Below are positions 1 through 13,366 of a DNA stretch of 64,000 nt, in pieces; the first letter of the stretch is position 1, and each line of letters starts with the position of its first letter. The stretch is from Panopea generosa (Eukaryota; Mollusca; Bivalvia; Adapedonta; Hiatellidae), in assembly GCA_029582155.1 (NCBI GenBank), contig CM055901.1:22779186-22843185 (forward strand), in the 5' to 3' direction. The notes beneath the pieces are model-generated. The model did no database searches and was not told the DNA's origin. It saw nothing but the letters and a program-made list of their open reading frames with translations. Made by a program: the position numbers and the translations under genes.

Positions 1-384
1 AGTTGGGATTCACCGCGAATCGCCAACTACCAACCAGTTGCCAGTTGGGGATTCGGATTTTTTTTTTCAAATCGATATTTGTTTTCAAAAACAAATGAAT
101 TCTATAGAAAAACAGTTTCAAACAACAAATAAACACCATTCCCGCGTTGTTCCTTCAATACCATGAGTATATTCATCAGGAGGCGATTCAAAATTTCGAG
201 TTGGGGATTAGCGGCGAATCGCCAACTACCAACCAGCTGCCAGTTAACAAATCAATTCAATAGAAGCTTAAGATAATAATTAAGACAAAAGAACCGCGTT
301 GTTTCCACAATATAACGAGATTACTCACCATATCAATTTGAACATAATAAAATAGCTCATGTAAGAATTAAAAACCGTTGTAAT
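1..384. repeat. Two-copy direct repeat with imperfect palindrome
   Basis: Two diverged copies start near 1 and near 199. Both contain the block ATCGCCAACTACCAACCAG, followed by a similar AT-rich tail with a CCGCGTTGTT motif. The head can fold on itself because AGTTGGGGATT is followed by AATCGCCAACT. No coding signal is seen. It borders the minisatellite that follows. The family is unknown. Confidence 0.55.
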
Positions 385-1610
385 CCGCAGACATATAGAA
401 TCATGCCGTATATCATCCGCAGCCATATAGAACAATGCGTATATCATCCGCAGCCATATAGAACAATGCGTATATCATCCGCAGACATATTGAACCATGC
501 GTATGTTATCCGCAGACATATAGAACCATGCGTATATCATCTGCAACCATATAAAACAATGCGTATATCATCCGCAGACATATGGCGGAACCATGCGTAT
601 TACATCCGCAGTCATATATAACAATGCATATGTCATCCGCAGACATATAATAACATGTGTATGTTATCCGCAGATATATATAACAATGCGTATATCATCT
701 GCAGTCATATATAACAATGCATATGTCATCCGCAGACATATAATAACATGTGTATGTTATCCGCAGATATATATAACAATGTTTATATCATCCGCAGTCA
801 TATATAACAATGCGTTTATCATCCGCAGTCATATAGAATAATGCGTATATCATCCGCAGACATATATAACCATGCGTTTTTTATCCGCAGCCATATAGAA
901 CCATGCGTATTTTATCTGCAGCCATATATATCATCTGCATACATATATAACCATGCGTATTTTATCCGCAGTAATATAGAACAATGCGTATATTATCTGC
1001 AGCTATATAGAACACACGTATATCATCCGCAGACATATAGAACAATGCGTATATCATCCGCAGCTATATAGAACATACGTATATCATCCGCAGACATATA
1101 GAACAATGCGTATATCATCCGCAGACATATATAACCATGCGTATTTTATCCGCAGTCATATATAACCATGCGTATATCATCCGCAGCCATATAGAACCAT
1201 GCGTATTTTATCCGCAGCCATATACAACTATGCGTATATCATCCGCAGACATATATAACCACGCTTATTTTATCCGCAGTCATATAGAACAATGCGTATA
1301 TTATCTGCAGCTATATAGAACAAACGTATATCATCCACAGACATATAGAACAATGCGTATATCATCCGCAGACATATATAACCATTCGTATTTTATCCGC
1401 AGTCATAAAGAACAATGCGTATATCATCCGCAGTCATATATAACCATGCGTATATCATCCGCAGCTATATAGAACATACGTATATCATCCGCAGTCATAT
1501 AGTACAATGCGTATATCATCCGCAGACATATATAACCACGCGTATTTTATCCGCAGCCATATAGAACCATGCGTAAGTCATCCGCAGACATATAGAATCA
1601 TGCGAATATC
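385..1610. repeat. 31-bp minisatellite, about 39 copies
   Basis: The unit is about 31 bp, built around CGCAGCCATATAGAACAATG and CGTATATCATC. Copies differ at a few sites (GAACAATG or TAACCATG, GTATATC or GTATTTT). Short ORFs of 70-110 codons run through it only because the unit has few stops, so they are not genes. Confidence 0.93.
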
Positions 1611-2403
1611 TGTCTGTATTCTGACTTGACAACCTCATGCGGGTAAAGATTGCGCTCAAACACAATCATTGGTCGCCCAAATACGACTAAAAAATTAATA
1701 TGACGTAAAATAAATTGTTATATCAATATAAACAAGTAGGTATAAGTTACAATATCGATTTTCTCACATTGATATTAAAACCCAAAACAATTCTCATGGC
1801 GTATAAAAAGGCTAAACCCTGAGAGTAAACACACCCTTTCCATAAACGGCATATGCCGAATGTATGTGTGGTCGCATGGAGTGTATTTATTTTAAACATT
1901 ACCGTGTTTAGATTATTTTTCTTGTTCAATGTTTGTTTTCCTCAAGTGTTTGCATCTGGGCGCCAATTACTGTATCATACCGCTGGGAAACAGCATTTTA
2001 ACGGTTAACTATATTTGTGCAAGCCTTTCATGCCAACTGCTCTTTCACACATTTCCCAATTAGATACGTTTCCGCTAGAATAAGAAGTCCAACAATGTCC
2101 ATGTGTACATACTTCTGTTACAAAATGTTTCAAGTCTATAGGAGTTTGTTTAATTTAGTAGAATTTCAACAATTAGTTCATTAGAACGATAATTTTCTTG
2201 GCGTTAGTATCGACTTCCAACGTGCGTTATATCAGTTAACTGTCCATCAATTGCCATGTTCTCTTTAGCCAGTTTGCACTGTAAAATGAAACCCACTAAT
2301 GAACATATTGATTCACCGATGTCGATGAAACTTATTAATAATTACATTGTAATAGGTGCTCGTAAAGTGCCGTGCCGAAAGTTGCATTGGTTTCAACCAT
2401 TAC
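1611..2403. other. Unassigned AT-rich sequence
   Basis: Non-repetitive at this scale. There is no splice-flanked open frame, no RNA gene and no recognisable mobile-element motif. A 60-codon minus-strand frame at 1747-1929 has no recognisable domain. Confidence 0.5.
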
Positions 2404-2500
2404 GAGGTCCCCCTGTGACCGAGTGGTCGAAGGCGCAGTCTCAATATTACTTACCTCTCGCCACTAAGGTCGTAGGTTCGAGTTCCACTCGCTCCAAAAT
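2404..2500 (+). mobile_element. tRNA-headed SINE (Leu/Ser-like head), family D
   Basis: GTGACCGAGTGGTCGAAGGC resembles the A-box half of a leucine or serine tRNA, and GTAGGTTCGAGTTCC is a B-box. The middle (CTCGCCACTAAGG) is shared with the minus-strand copy at 36575-36797. The sequence cannot form a clean cloverleaf, so it is read as a SINE head and not a tRNA gene. Confidence 0.65.
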
Positions 2501-2519
2501 ATTAAGGACTGTCAGTTCA

Positions 2520-3350
2520 TCACATACGCTATCGACGATCAGCTGTATGTTTCACACGTTACACACATTTGACAATTACCGCATGAAGTTGGAAATCAGA
2601 CTGGGTTATGCCATTTTCAACATATTAATAACAGGCAGACCGTACTATTAAACATCATTTATATTGAGATGGAATTAAATCAACGCCATCGGCAATGTTT
2701 TTTTTTCTGGAACATGCCAGTTGTTTCATTTAAAATAATACGAATGTTTACACATAACATTAAAATACTCTAAATGTGTCTATAATCTGAAGTATTGCTT
2801 TTAATGAAATCACAATAATTACCTATCTTTTCATTAATATTATACTACAAATAATAATCGTGTCAAACTTTCAAGAAATGAGTTAATTTTTTTAAATGCC
2901 TTCTTAGTCAACATGTTAACCATAGACGGTCAGTGTGTCATAAGTTCGACCCGTCGGTCAAAACATCACGTCCATTTCAAATGCCGTGTAACCTATTCGC
3001 TCGTCCAAGTCTGCTGGTCTTTGTTAGAACAGTTAATTACGGAAGGCGATCTCGTATCTTACACTGCAAACACATTTTGTCAGATGCCAAATGTAGAAAG
3101 TATGAGTAATTCACGTGATATTGTCACAAATCTTGATACATACTTCACGTTATCTTGAAGCGCTCATCATATCAGATTGGTCAAACTAGAACCAGTCACA
3201 ATTCAAGTAAACCAGCCACTTATTGTTTCACTGCCAAGATAACAGTGTCATCACTGTCACCTTGAAGTGTGTTATTGGCACACATTGAGATACATTTAAT
3301 CGTTAATTGTACCGAGGCGAGTGCTATTAGATATGATGTTGCAGCGCCGC
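2520..3350. other. Unassigned intergenic sequence
   Basis: AT-rich. An 81-codon plus-strand frame at 2913-3158 has no recognisable domain. No repeat structure or RNA gene is seen. Confidence 0.45.
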
Positions 3351-3360
3351 TATATGTTAT

Positions 3361-3670
3361 GTTGTTGTATGGTGTTTAGCGTCGCATTCAACAATTTTTC
3401 AGTCATATCGCGACGGTGTCTTCTTGAGATATTCTAAGCGCTGTCACACTGGAGTATCATGCCGCAGACACATGGTATGATACCCCACCCAGTCACATTA
3501 TACTGACACCGGGCCGACCAGACCTAGAATTCTCCTCTAAATGCTGAGTGTCAAGCGAGGAAGCTTCTAGTATCATTTTTAAAGTCTTTGGTATGACCCG
3601 GCCAGGGATTGAACCCACGACCTTTCGCATGCGAGGCGGACGCTCTACCACTAGACTACGCCGCGGTCCC
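3361..3670 (-). mobile_element. tRNA-headed SINE, family A, near full length
   Basis: Read on the minus strand it begins with a tRNA-like head: TAGTCTAGTGGTAGAGCG (A-box) and GTGGGTTCAATCCC (B-box). The body contains TCACACTGGAGTATCATGCC and a GGTATGATACCCCACCCAGT block. The same body recurs at 36012-36187 (headless) and 48463-48770. Pol III promoter boxes at one end and a shared body at three loci support a SINE. Confidence 0.8.
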
Positions 3671-3884
3671 TATACATTATGTGCATAATCATTAGACAAG
3701 TTAAGATCGGGAAGAGGGTTTGACATTTATAATCTTTATAGTCAACATAAAACTATGACAAAACATTATTTAAGCATTGTTTCCCCTTTAAGTTGTTACA
3801 GTTAGCAATTCAATACAGTAATTTACAGTCTGAAACAGTGTCCGACTCCTAACAACTCCTAACAACGAGGTAGTTAATGCTGAT

Positions 3885-4050
3885 TATTTTAGCTCGATTG
3901 TGAACAGAGTTCAAAACTTATATATGTATCGCTTTCGAGTTCGTGTCAGTACTATTTGTTTTTTAGAGACATCAGATTGAGCTTGGGATCGAACCCGCAA
4001 TTTTCTGGCGCGAGCGGTCAACACTCTATCCAGTACACCGCCTCTTCGTC
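3885..4050 (-). mobile_element. tRNA-headed SINE, family C
   Basis: On the minus strand a head with GTACTGGATAGAGTGTTG is followed by the B-box GCGGGTTCGATCCC, then a tail ending in CAATCGAGCT. The plus-strand copy at 12175-12350 shares head, B-box and the same tail, which sets the limits of the unit. Confidence 0.7.
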
Positions 4051-4521
4051 AATAAGATAATGAAGTTACGTCTTAACATTGAAATTGCCTATGTTTATTA
4101 TGTAATTTCCTACCCAAATGTTTTGAAGGGGATATTTCGTTTTAATGAGGTTTTAACACATTGAACCTAAAACAATATTAAGGTATGTGTAATGGATAGT
4201 CAAAAGGATAATTATAAGAAAGATTATGAAAACATGAGTTCTTAATCATTTGAATTTAGTTTGCACAGTTATATGACGGGTACTGTACAAAGTTACTTAC
4301 TTCGGTAACATCAAACTCTTTTAAAACATTATATATCTTTTACCCCTGTCATTATTAAATTGCAACCGGACACTTTACAAAAGAACTTAATAATACTTTG
4401 TAAATTGTTGCTAAAATTGGGTTAGATATTTTTATCAGAAAAAAAGGTGATTTCAATTCATATTATCTTACCCTCAACAGAGTAAGGTGAGGAATTTCAC
4501 AGGTACGTGAATATAATCACA

Positions 4522-4732
4522 GTTTAGTGAGTACAAACACATTAAAGTGAGTACAATCACATTAAAGTGAGTATAAACACATTAAAGTGAGTATAAACAC
4601 ATTAAAATGAGTACAATCAAGGTAAAATGAGTACAATCACAGTCAAAGAGTACAATTATAGTAAAGTGAGTACAATCACAGCAAAGTGAGTACAATCGTA
4701 GAAAAGTGATTATAGTCACAGTTAAGTGAATA
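4522..4732. repeat. 20-bp minisatellite, about 10-11 copies
   Basis: Tandem units of GTGAGTACAATCACATTAAA with single-base variants (TATAAAC, CACAGTAAA). Confidence 0.9.
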
Positions 4733-4739
4733 CAACTGA

Positions 4740-5955
4740 TAAAAAATTATCCATTCAATAAAAATATCGGTTACAGGCAAACATTTATATGGATACAAAA
4801 TATCAGACTGAAAGTAAGCTCGAAGACAAGCATGCTATGTATTGTTTACCCTGGCTCAGAATGCATTGTTCTGCATTTTCTCTGACTAACAACCGTATGT
4901 TCTCCACGTGATGTTTCCGTTTGGAATGTCTTTAGCTTACTTTTATATTTGTTTGGAAATTTGAGAGACAGCACAACAAACGTGTCAGCGATTGTCAGAT
5001 AAACCTTTGCATGGCACAATTGTCTTGTATCATATCCACTCCACAGTCGTGACCTTAATGAACCTTTAATCAGGTTATGCATTATTCACGTATATAAATC
5101 AGTTTGATACTTCTTTCTGTCGATGTTTAAAAATTCCGATCCATAAGTTGACATTGAGCACTCTCATACCAAGACAAATCGTTGATATAAAATAATTTTG
5201 ACAGACAAAAGTGACAAATTATGGAATGTCCGATTTGACAGTCCCACTTACGGGGGTGCTCGATATGGGATAATTACAAAATGATTGTCGTCTGCATCGC
5301 TAAATGGATAGTTCGTGTATGTGTGCGATCGTCCATCTTAAATATGCCTCTCTGTCAATAGTGATATTGCTACTGGCGCCAAAACAAACGTGTCACGTTA
5401 TTACAGGATACATTTAGAATACAGATGCACACAGGCGTGCTCGCTAGTAATCGCCCACACATTCAGTTGTGATATCTTGAAAATAATATAAGGTTATTTT
5501 ACAGTGTATTGTACAATATGGGAATATATTGTACGAGTTCGTAGTGTGGTGTAAACCATAATGGACGAGACGCCATTTTGTCGGTTGTTTGTTTTTATCG
5601 TTGAAATTTCTACTAAATTTATTTCGTCATCTTGAATTTTGATCTGTACAATATAAAAGTTAGTGGATCCAATAAACTTCTAAATATTGTACGGTCACGT
5701 GGTAACATCTGGAGTAGGTGATTGGCTATACATATACAGGTATAGAATAAAAAAAATAAATATCTTACTTTAATTGTATTAAAGAAAAAAATGTATAGTA
5801 TAAATAGATCTATACCATGTTGTATTAATAAATAATGTACTCGTACAAGACAATACAACGAGCATTGCAAATATGATATGAACAAGGACAGTAAAACAAA
5901 ATGTACACAAATCCCATTATGCATTATTGTATCAGGTTAACATAAAACAATAGAT
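4740..5955. other. Unassigned AT-rich sequence
   Basis: No gene, RNA or array is recognised. Minus-strand frames at 4846-5082 and 5619-5924 lack domains and splice context. Confidence 0.45.
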
Positions 5956-5959
5956 CGTT

Positions 5960-6330
5960 TAACTTCTCACACCACTATTACATTTCCCATAGGACTCCAT
6001 TGTTACATTTAACGCGTTCCTTGACCAGGGTTTTTAAGTTCAATGATACCCATCAATTCCCAGAGTAATAATATGTCAACCATTCGCCCAATATGCGGTT
6101 CGAACTAACAATTCTAAAATGACACAGAATTGTCTATAAATCTGGTATCAGCATTAAAGTTTCAGTGACGATTTTTAAAATACTGACCCATTAACAAATG
6201 GTAGGAAAAAAGTAAATCGCTGCAATAAAAATCCCTGAATAAAGAAGAGAAAGAGAAAGAGAATTACATTTTTATTTCTACCTCCTTCATCCGTAGGGAC
6301 ACCGGAGTACTCAAGCGAGATAACAGTGGT
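5960..6330. repeat. Fragment of dispersed repeat Q
   Basis: It shares ACTATTACATTTCCCATAGG, the TTCCCAGAGTAATAATATG block and the CCTCCTTCATC..GTAGG block with Q copies at 9195-11790 and 13367-14845. It is shorter, and has neither the R insertion nor the TTAA MITE present in those copies. Confidence 0.6.
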
Positions 6331-6449
6331 GTTTTTCCTTAAGGAATAGACGCTTAAACTAATAACTAATCTTATGCCGAACGCTTCCAAAGTCCAATAG
6401 AACGTTACTGAAATTGATCGAACAATAGCTGGCAGTATCTCTCGAGAGA

Positions 6450-8985
6450 AGAGCAACATATCTCTAAATCATATATTATATATCTGAAATTTCACTGTAC
6501 AGATATGAGAACAATCTGACAGTGCAACTTTTATATATTTATTTACACCGTCTTGTGTTATGATGTGATGGAGAAGGAAATATCGAGGTTAAATGTACTC
6601 GTAAACAAGACTGAAGGCACATTGGGTTGATTTGAAAACCAATATAACATTTAACACTTTTAAGCTGCGTTTTGTCCTAAGGTTCCTTTTATAACTTAAA
6701 TGTTAACATTATCATCAATGGCGCAAGCAGATTTCTTATGTTTTTTTAGTTTCTCATTTTATTTTGTTCGGATTTGATAAAATGAACATAACAAATTAGT
6801 ATGTATTACATAAATGTTGATAATTACATACAATGATCATTCGCCTTATCTTATAAATAAGCAGTTCACATAGCTTTCAATCCAAATCACAAGTTTATTT
6901 TTGCAGCGCGCATTTAGATAAAACCAAACAGATATACATTTATAAGCAGACTTAATGAGCATTCGTGCGAATAATCGATTCAATGGACCATAGCTTTTAA
7001 CTACATTTTCTACGTATAAAGGGCCTAAAGTTCTTAGAAAGCCGTTAAAGACAGACGAACATTACCAGTAACACTTTTTTAAGGATTGTTGCATTTGGTA
7101 CATGACACAAGTATGTTATATTTGTTCGAACTAGATATATTAACGACACGTTTTTATTGTTAAATATAATAAAGGTGACACATCACCCCGTTTTTTTCAT
7201 TTCGCAATATTTTAGATTATGAAGTTAAACGTTTCAGGCACTCACTCTTATAAGGTAGCTACCAAGCATGCGTGAAAGTAAATGTAGACGTGTAACAGCT
7301 ACCAGAGCTGTGACCCGCACAACGCCATTAACATAATCCCCATGGCGCCGGTAATGCTTGCCCGCCAATTGACGATGTATAACGTTCAGTGGGCAGCCCA
7401 TTATTCGGCGATACATTTTAGATGTCCCGTTGGGATTGTTGCCCTAACAAAATATTTACCGTCTTTAATGTTATTACGACATCTGTTTTATATTCATAAC
7501 TTGATACAGGTCAAACATTTTATCAGTAACTAGTTTGTTGGCTTCATTTACACTCTGTTTGATTTTTGGATTTAAATCGGAAGATCGGTTTGCATTGCGC
7601 AAATATCAATTTCGCCTTTGATTGTTTTACGTGTTTCTTTTGGAAATTCGGGTCTTCCGAAGATGGTATTATTCCCTCCACAAAGACGACGAATTAATCA
7701 ATTCTGTAAGGAAAATCTGCTTATCATCTTCTTGATGTGGTCGTCCATGACAAATTTATCAATCTTTTATGAAAACTTTTAGTTTTAGTTCATGAGAGTA
7801 TCATTACATTTTGTACATTATCGTATACGCCTTTGTGCTCATTTTCAATTCAAGTTATTTGGAGGATTAAATTTACCTTTTTTTTTTCTTTTTTTTTTTA
7901 AATTTCGTACCAAAACTTATAAATATATTAACAAGCAACATATAATGTGCTTATTACGCATCTCCCATGAGTGTTTATCAGCTTTATCATTTTCGACAAC
8001 TTCAATATAATTAACGTTCATTCGATTTGAATTTCGAATGATGAAAAATGTATAGAAAGAAAATACAAATGAATATAATTAGTCCTACCAAATTTATTAC
8101 TAGTGAACAAATTTCTAATTAAAAACGTTTTATATTATGATTTATACCGGAATGCGTGATTCAACTGGGAAGTACCAAAGGGGCGGAACCCTGTCTAAAG
8201 TGATTGATCACATGATTAAAGGCCCCACATTTGGAGAAAGGATACATAATAGATACTTGCACATTCGAACATAATGGGAACGTCTTTAGATTTCCGCGCA
8301 CCATTTTATGCTAAATTATTTCATTATTTACCAAGGGTAATTATATATTATTCGAAATCAAGACGATTCAGATATTTGAGATTAATTTATTTGAACAAGT
8401 TATTAATATGACAAGTCTTGAGGTATCAAACATTGCACTTTGATTATAAATGCTAGTTTTTATCTATTTATCCTTTGATACTTGGGTCATGAGAAACGCA
8501 CACACATTAAAATACTAGTAGGTATGTCACACCGAGTGTTACAAAGTGCACAAAAGGGGGTAGGTACGATGGTGAATCTGTTTAATTCTGTATAATTAAT
8601 GATAATTATGTTACAAACAGTGTAATCAGTTATGTTGAAATCTTTAAAAAACTAGTTAATAAGTTGTTTTATTTGGCGATAAATTAAAAAAATGTAGGTT
8701 AAATTAGATTGATTTAATTTATATAAAATCAATTAGTTCGGCACTTCATGACCCTCTCCGCACATGCAGTTGAGGATTCCTAGTTCTTAATTGATTTATG
8801 ATACAAAATATATAAAAGATGTCTCAAATATATGACACAGGATAAATAGCGATTTTAGTCCTTTATAATATACTTTTATATGGTGATATTTTAATGTGAT
8901 ATTTTTTTTTAAAATTAAATTTAGATTTAGAGAAAATAATACGGAAAAGAACAAGTAAAAACATTGGTTTCAGCTTTAACAGACA
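6450..8985. other. Unassigned sequence with a less AT-rich patch near 7230-7430
   Basis: Mostly AT-rich without array or mobile-element motif. At 7234-7416 (minus) and 7342-7533 (plus) short open frames cross a locally GC-richer patch. Neither has a recognisable domain, and no clear splice sites were assigned. Confidence 0.4.
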
Positions 8986-8989
8986 ATAG

Positions 8990-9060
8990 TACCGCACCAC
9001 CAAACCGCACCACCAGACAATATTACCGCACCACCAAACAATATTACCGCACCACCACGC
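8990..9060. repeat. Short tandem repeat, 3 to 4 units of about 21 bp
   Basis: Units of ACCGCACCACCAAACAATATT are repeated with small changes. On the minus strand it reads as a WWCGNIV repeat, which is not a gene. Confidence 0.75.
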
Positions 9061-9924
9061 CAACTACGACCGTCACTATCAATCATGCCCGTCCACCAAA
9101 TAATAAGAAAAGATAAAAAGCAGGTGTCACTTCTTATTATTCTCGAAAAACGAGTGTTTGAAAAGAACTAAAAAATCATAAATTTCGTTGTGATTTCAAT
9201 TATCTCCTTTTGTGCTAGTTTAAAAAGAATCAAGCAATAGTTCAAATGTTTTAGGTAGTTAGGAGATATTGAGCAAATGCAATGTTGCGATAGAGAAAGG
9301 GGACAACTCATAATCCAAAGCAGAGTATTGTGTTAAGTAAGCAACGTTATGAACAATATAAAGAATAATCGGGCAATACTTCTTCCGAGTTATGGGGCGA
9401 GATTTGTATGAGTTTAATCATTTTAGTTAAAAAGGGGTTACAATTTGAGACATGCAAGTTCTTGTGATAAGGCGAACTGTGTACTAATTTATGGGAGTCG
9501 ACGACGACACCGACAAATGGATAATTATAGAAGCGCCGTGATACCACAGTTTACGTCTCACTCCACTATTACATTTCCCATAGTGCTCCATTGTAAAATT
9601 TATGTCCAAAACACAGTGACAAAAACATCTGCAGTATGTGTCATGGCTCACATTCTTCACTGGTTCAAGATCTGCAATTATAAAAAAAAAACTCTACCAT
9701 AACCGACTTTTTTAATCAATGGTTTTGTGATACCTATCAATTTCCAGAGTAATAATATGTTAATTATTCGCCTACGATGCTGTTCGAACCAACAATTCTA
9801 AAATGATACAAAACTCCCTAGAATTCTGGAATCGGCATCAAATTTTTAGTTACTAAAAAGTGACCGTTTGATACATGGAAGGAAAAAAAGTAAATCACTT
9901 TAATTCTAAGCCCGAAAACAGAAG

Positions 9925-11540
9925 AAGAAACAAGAGTTGTCAGAAGACAAAAAGCTCGCCTATGGGATAAAACTCACCACCCATGCAAAGATTGAGATTG
10001 GCGGCAAACATCAAAAAATTAACACAACTAAACGCAAAAGTTTAACCTGGGTGTCTACAGACGAAAAATTTAGTCCAAAAGGGCCATAACTTTGCTAAAA
10101 TGTGACCCAAAGTAATGATTCTTGTTTGTGTGTGTTCCATTGATGATGGTGAACACGCATACGAAGTTTCATTCATATCCAATTAGTGGTTGTATAGATA
10201 TCTTAAACATAAACGCAACTAAACGCAAAAGTTTAACCTGGGTGTCTACAGACGAAAAATTTAAGTCCAAAAGGGCCATAACTTTGCCTAAATGCAACCC
10301 CGAGTTATGGTTCTTGTCTCTGTGTGTTCCATCGATGATGGTGAACACACATGTGAAGTTTCATTCATATACAATGTGTGGTTGCATAGATATCTTACCT
10401 GATAAAAAACTTTAACCTGAAAAATTAAGTCGAAAAAGGGCCATAACTCTGCCAAAATGCAATTCAGAGTTATGGTTCTTGTCTGTGTGTGTTCCACTGG
10501 TGATGATGAACACACATGCGAAGGTTCATTCATATACAATGTGTGGTTGCATAGATATCGTTCCTGATAAAAACTTTAACCTGAAAAAATAAGTTAAAAA
10601 AGGGCCATAACTGTGCCAAATTGCAACCCAGGGTAATGATTCTTGTCTTTTTATGTTCCATTGATGATGGTGAACACACATGCGAAGTTTTATTCACATC
10701 CAATGAGTGGATGCATAGATATCTTAAACTTAAACGCAACTAAACACAAAAGTTTAACCTTGGTGTCTAAGTCCAAAAAAGGCAATAACTGTGCCAAAAT
10801 GCAATTCAGAGTTATGGTTCTTATCTCTGTGTATTCCATCGATGATGGTGAACACACATGTGAAGTTTCATTCATATCCAATGAGTGGTTGCATAGATAT
10901 ATTACCTGATAAAAAACTTTAACCTGAAAAATTAAGTCGAAAAAGGGCCATAATTCTGCCAAAATGCAACCCCGAGTTATGGTTCTTGTCTTTGTGTGTT
11001 CCATTGATGATGGTGAACACACATGTGAAGTTTCATTCATATACAATGAGTGGTTGCATAGATATCTTATCTGATAAAAAAACTTTAACCTGCAAAAATT
11101 AAGTAAAAAAGGGCCATAACTGTGCCAAAATACAACCCAGAGTTATGATTCTTGTCTCTGTGTGTTCCATTGATTATGGTGAACACACATGCGAAGTTTC
11201 ATTCACATCCAATGAGCGGTTGTATAGATATCTTAAACTTAAACGCAACAAAACACAAAAGTTTAACCTGGGTGCCTAAGTCCAAAAAGGGCCTGACTGT
11301 GCAAAAATGTAATCCAAAGTTATGGTTCTTGTCTCTGTGTGTTCCTTTTATGATGGTGAACACACATGCGAAGTTTCATTTACATCGAATGAATGATTGC
11401 ATAGACATCTTAAACTTAAACGCAAAAGTTTAACCTCGGTGTCTACAGACGACGCCGACGACGACGCCGACGACGACACCGAGGTCATGGCAATAGCTCT
11501 CTTTGGACTCCGTCCTGGAGAGCTAAAAAGAACTAAAGTT
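9925..11540. mobile_element. Element R, expanded copy with about 8 internal tandem units
   Basis: It starts with AACAAGAGTTGTCAGAAGAC and ends with AATAGCTCTCTTTGG..GAGAGCTAAAAAG, the same ends as the copy at 31414-32170. The interior is a tandem array of about 165-190 bp units, each marked by GTGTGTTCCAT, GATGATGGTGAACACAC and AGGGCCATAAC. Units begin near 10133, 10323, 10487, 10652, 10829, 10994, 11160 and 11337. The second copy has only one unit, so this copy has expanded. The superfamily is unknown. A near-terminal hairpin would allow a Helitron-like reading, but this is weak. Confidence 0.7.
11447..11482. repeat. GAC/GCC triplet microsatellite
   Basis: A run of GACGACGCC triplets lies near the right end of element R. 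The second R copy has a shorter, decayed version at the same place. Confidence 0.8.
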
Positions 11541-12174
11541 TTATTTGTACCACCTTCATCTGTAGGTCTGGTCCAAGGGAGATAATAGTGGTGTGAAGTC
11601 ATTCAGCACAACGTCGAACTGTTTAAATTTTTGCGTTTTGACATACTGCGGAGATATGGTCATCGCACTTAAGCCTAATGCCTTTAAACGAGTAAGTTTC
11701 GATATTGCTTTTTTCTCACTAATACACAGTCATGTTAAGTTGAATTTTTATGAAATCAATAAATAGTTCATTTAGATTTCAGGGAATTAATTAATGAATT
11801 AATGATATCATAAATTGAATAAAGGATATGGTGATATCACAAAAATGATTATAAGAGATTACAAGATAGTGAATGAATAGTAAAACGGCACCCCATGGGA
11901 TACATATATTTTTATCAGATTAAAAAATAAAATGAAATGACATGCAAAGTCTCCCCATTGACCCACTAACCAATGGAAGACTCGGAAAAAATCGTGTGAA
12001 AATGTGATTTGGTGCAAGACCCTACGTTCCTTACATGTCAAAAACGCGAAGAATAGGATCGTTTTCTTCACAGTGGTGTGAAAAATGTGATTTGTGAAAA
12101 ATATGGCCCAAAAAGAGTTTTATTCACATTAGGAAATATAACCGCTCTTTTGTTCCAATGACAGTAGGCAAATC

Positions 12175-12350
12175 GGGGGCGGTAGTGTAATGGATAGAGT
12201 GTTGGCCGCTCAGGACAGAGTTTGCAAGTTCGATCCCCAGCTCGGCCCGATGCCTCTCATAAAACAACACTCAGTACCCAAGAAGCGGACTCAAGAGCGG
12301 TTCATGTAAGCTCTGAGCTTTCATCGCAATCGAGCTCAAATATATTAGTA
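12175..12350 (+). mobile_element. tRNA-headed SINE, family C
   Basis: GTAATGGATAGAGTGTTGGC (A-box region) and GCAAGTTCGATCCCC (B-box) are followed by a non-tRNA tail ending in CAATCGAGCTCAAAT. It is the plus-strand counterpart of 3885-4050. Confidence 0.72.
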
Positions 12351-12429
12351 TAAACTAATGACAGTAGGCTGTCACAAAATGGAATCAAGAGGGTGAAAAG
12401 GAAAAAATATCAAATTTGCGACATCCGAT

Positions 12430-12790
12430 ATTATAGTCGCCATTTATTATCAGTTTATGGTAAATTGGCACTTTGGTTTTGGATAGTTATCAGACACACG
12501 CTTCGGATCTTACGTATCTAATATGTTCGGCTGTATTCATATAAAGTATGCATTGACAGCTATACGATATAAAATGGTTCAAATATTTGCATATTTTCAA
12601 GGGTAGTTATTACGTTATAACATTAATATTTGAAAATGCAAAAAAAACCCAGATGTTTTCGTTAACATTTTGGGTAGTTTAAATTAATGACATACAAACA
12701 TAATAATCAATTTCTATCAGATTTAGTTTTTGATTTCGTATCAACAAATTAAAATCAACATAAACTATTTTCTCTCTTAAATATTATTGC
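12430..12790. repeat. Dispersed repeat P, partial copy
   Basis: It shares TTATCAGACACACGCTTCGG and TTCAAATATTTGCATATTTT with 17735-18010 and 19420-19700. As in the copy at 19.4-19.9 kb, it is followed by a GA microsatellite after a short spacer. Confidence 0.7.
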
Positions 12791-12871
12791 TATTTATAGT
12801 CGTCACATATCGGTAAAATAATGTAGCGATAACTGTGTCATCTATAAATAACTGTGAGATCTATAAAAAGC

Positions 12872-12902
12872 AGAGAGAGAGAAAGATAGAGAGAGAGAGA
12901 GT
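12872..12902. repeat. Short interrupted GA microsatellite
   Basis: Runs of AGAGAG interrupted by AAAGATAG, downstream of a P copy. Confidence 0.85.
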
Positions 12903-12949
12903 TTTTCGCTTTTTAAACAGTATTTCAGTTATGTAACGCCGACAGAGAC

Positions 12950-13015
12950 TGTGGCCGGACAGGGAATCGAATTCACAACCTACGAATTGACAGTCTGCCG
13001 TCTGAGTTAAAAACA
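12950..13015 (-). mobile_element. Possible tRNA-like SINE head fragment
   Basis: On the minus strand, CTCAGACGGCAGACTG is followed by TGTGAATTCGATTCCC, which fits an A-box remnant and a B-box. No body shared with the other SINEs was found. Confidence 0.4.
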
Positions 13016-13050
13016 GTATCATAAATATGGTGCAATTCAGTATTACAGTT

Positions 13051-13172
<122 letters not shown>

Positions 13173-13366
13173 TTATTTGTGAACAACCAGACATAGATGT
13201 ACAGACCAGACTACGGTTAGCGCGCCTAGCTACAATGCGAATCATAGACACAATATCAAGGCAGATATCAAATCATGACTTATATACTATGGTTTTACAT
13301 GCAACGGTCGCTTTACAACATATATTAATATAAAATATGTTAAGTTAAAATTAAACCTTACTGTTG

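Larger units (their letters stand above)
9195..11790. repeat. Dispersed repeat Q, copy 1, interrupted by element R
   Basis: Its left part (GTGCTAGTTTAAAAAGA onward) matches 13367-14400. Its right part (ACCTTCATCTGTAGG through ATGAAATCAATAAATAG) matches 14400-14845. Element R at about 9925-11540 sits between the two parts and is absent from the other Q copies. No coding capacity is recognised. Confidence 0.65.

Noticed and set aside
403-1472. Frames with ISSADIYNHAY-like repeats
   Set aside because: Translation of the 31-bp minisatellite.
2256-2651. 131-codon plus-strand frame
   Set aside because: It runs through a tRNA-like SINE head and has no domain or splice support.
9925-11540. Calling element R a Helitron
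   Set aside because: A hairpin near the right end is suggestive, but the TC start, CTRR end and AT target are not convincingly present.
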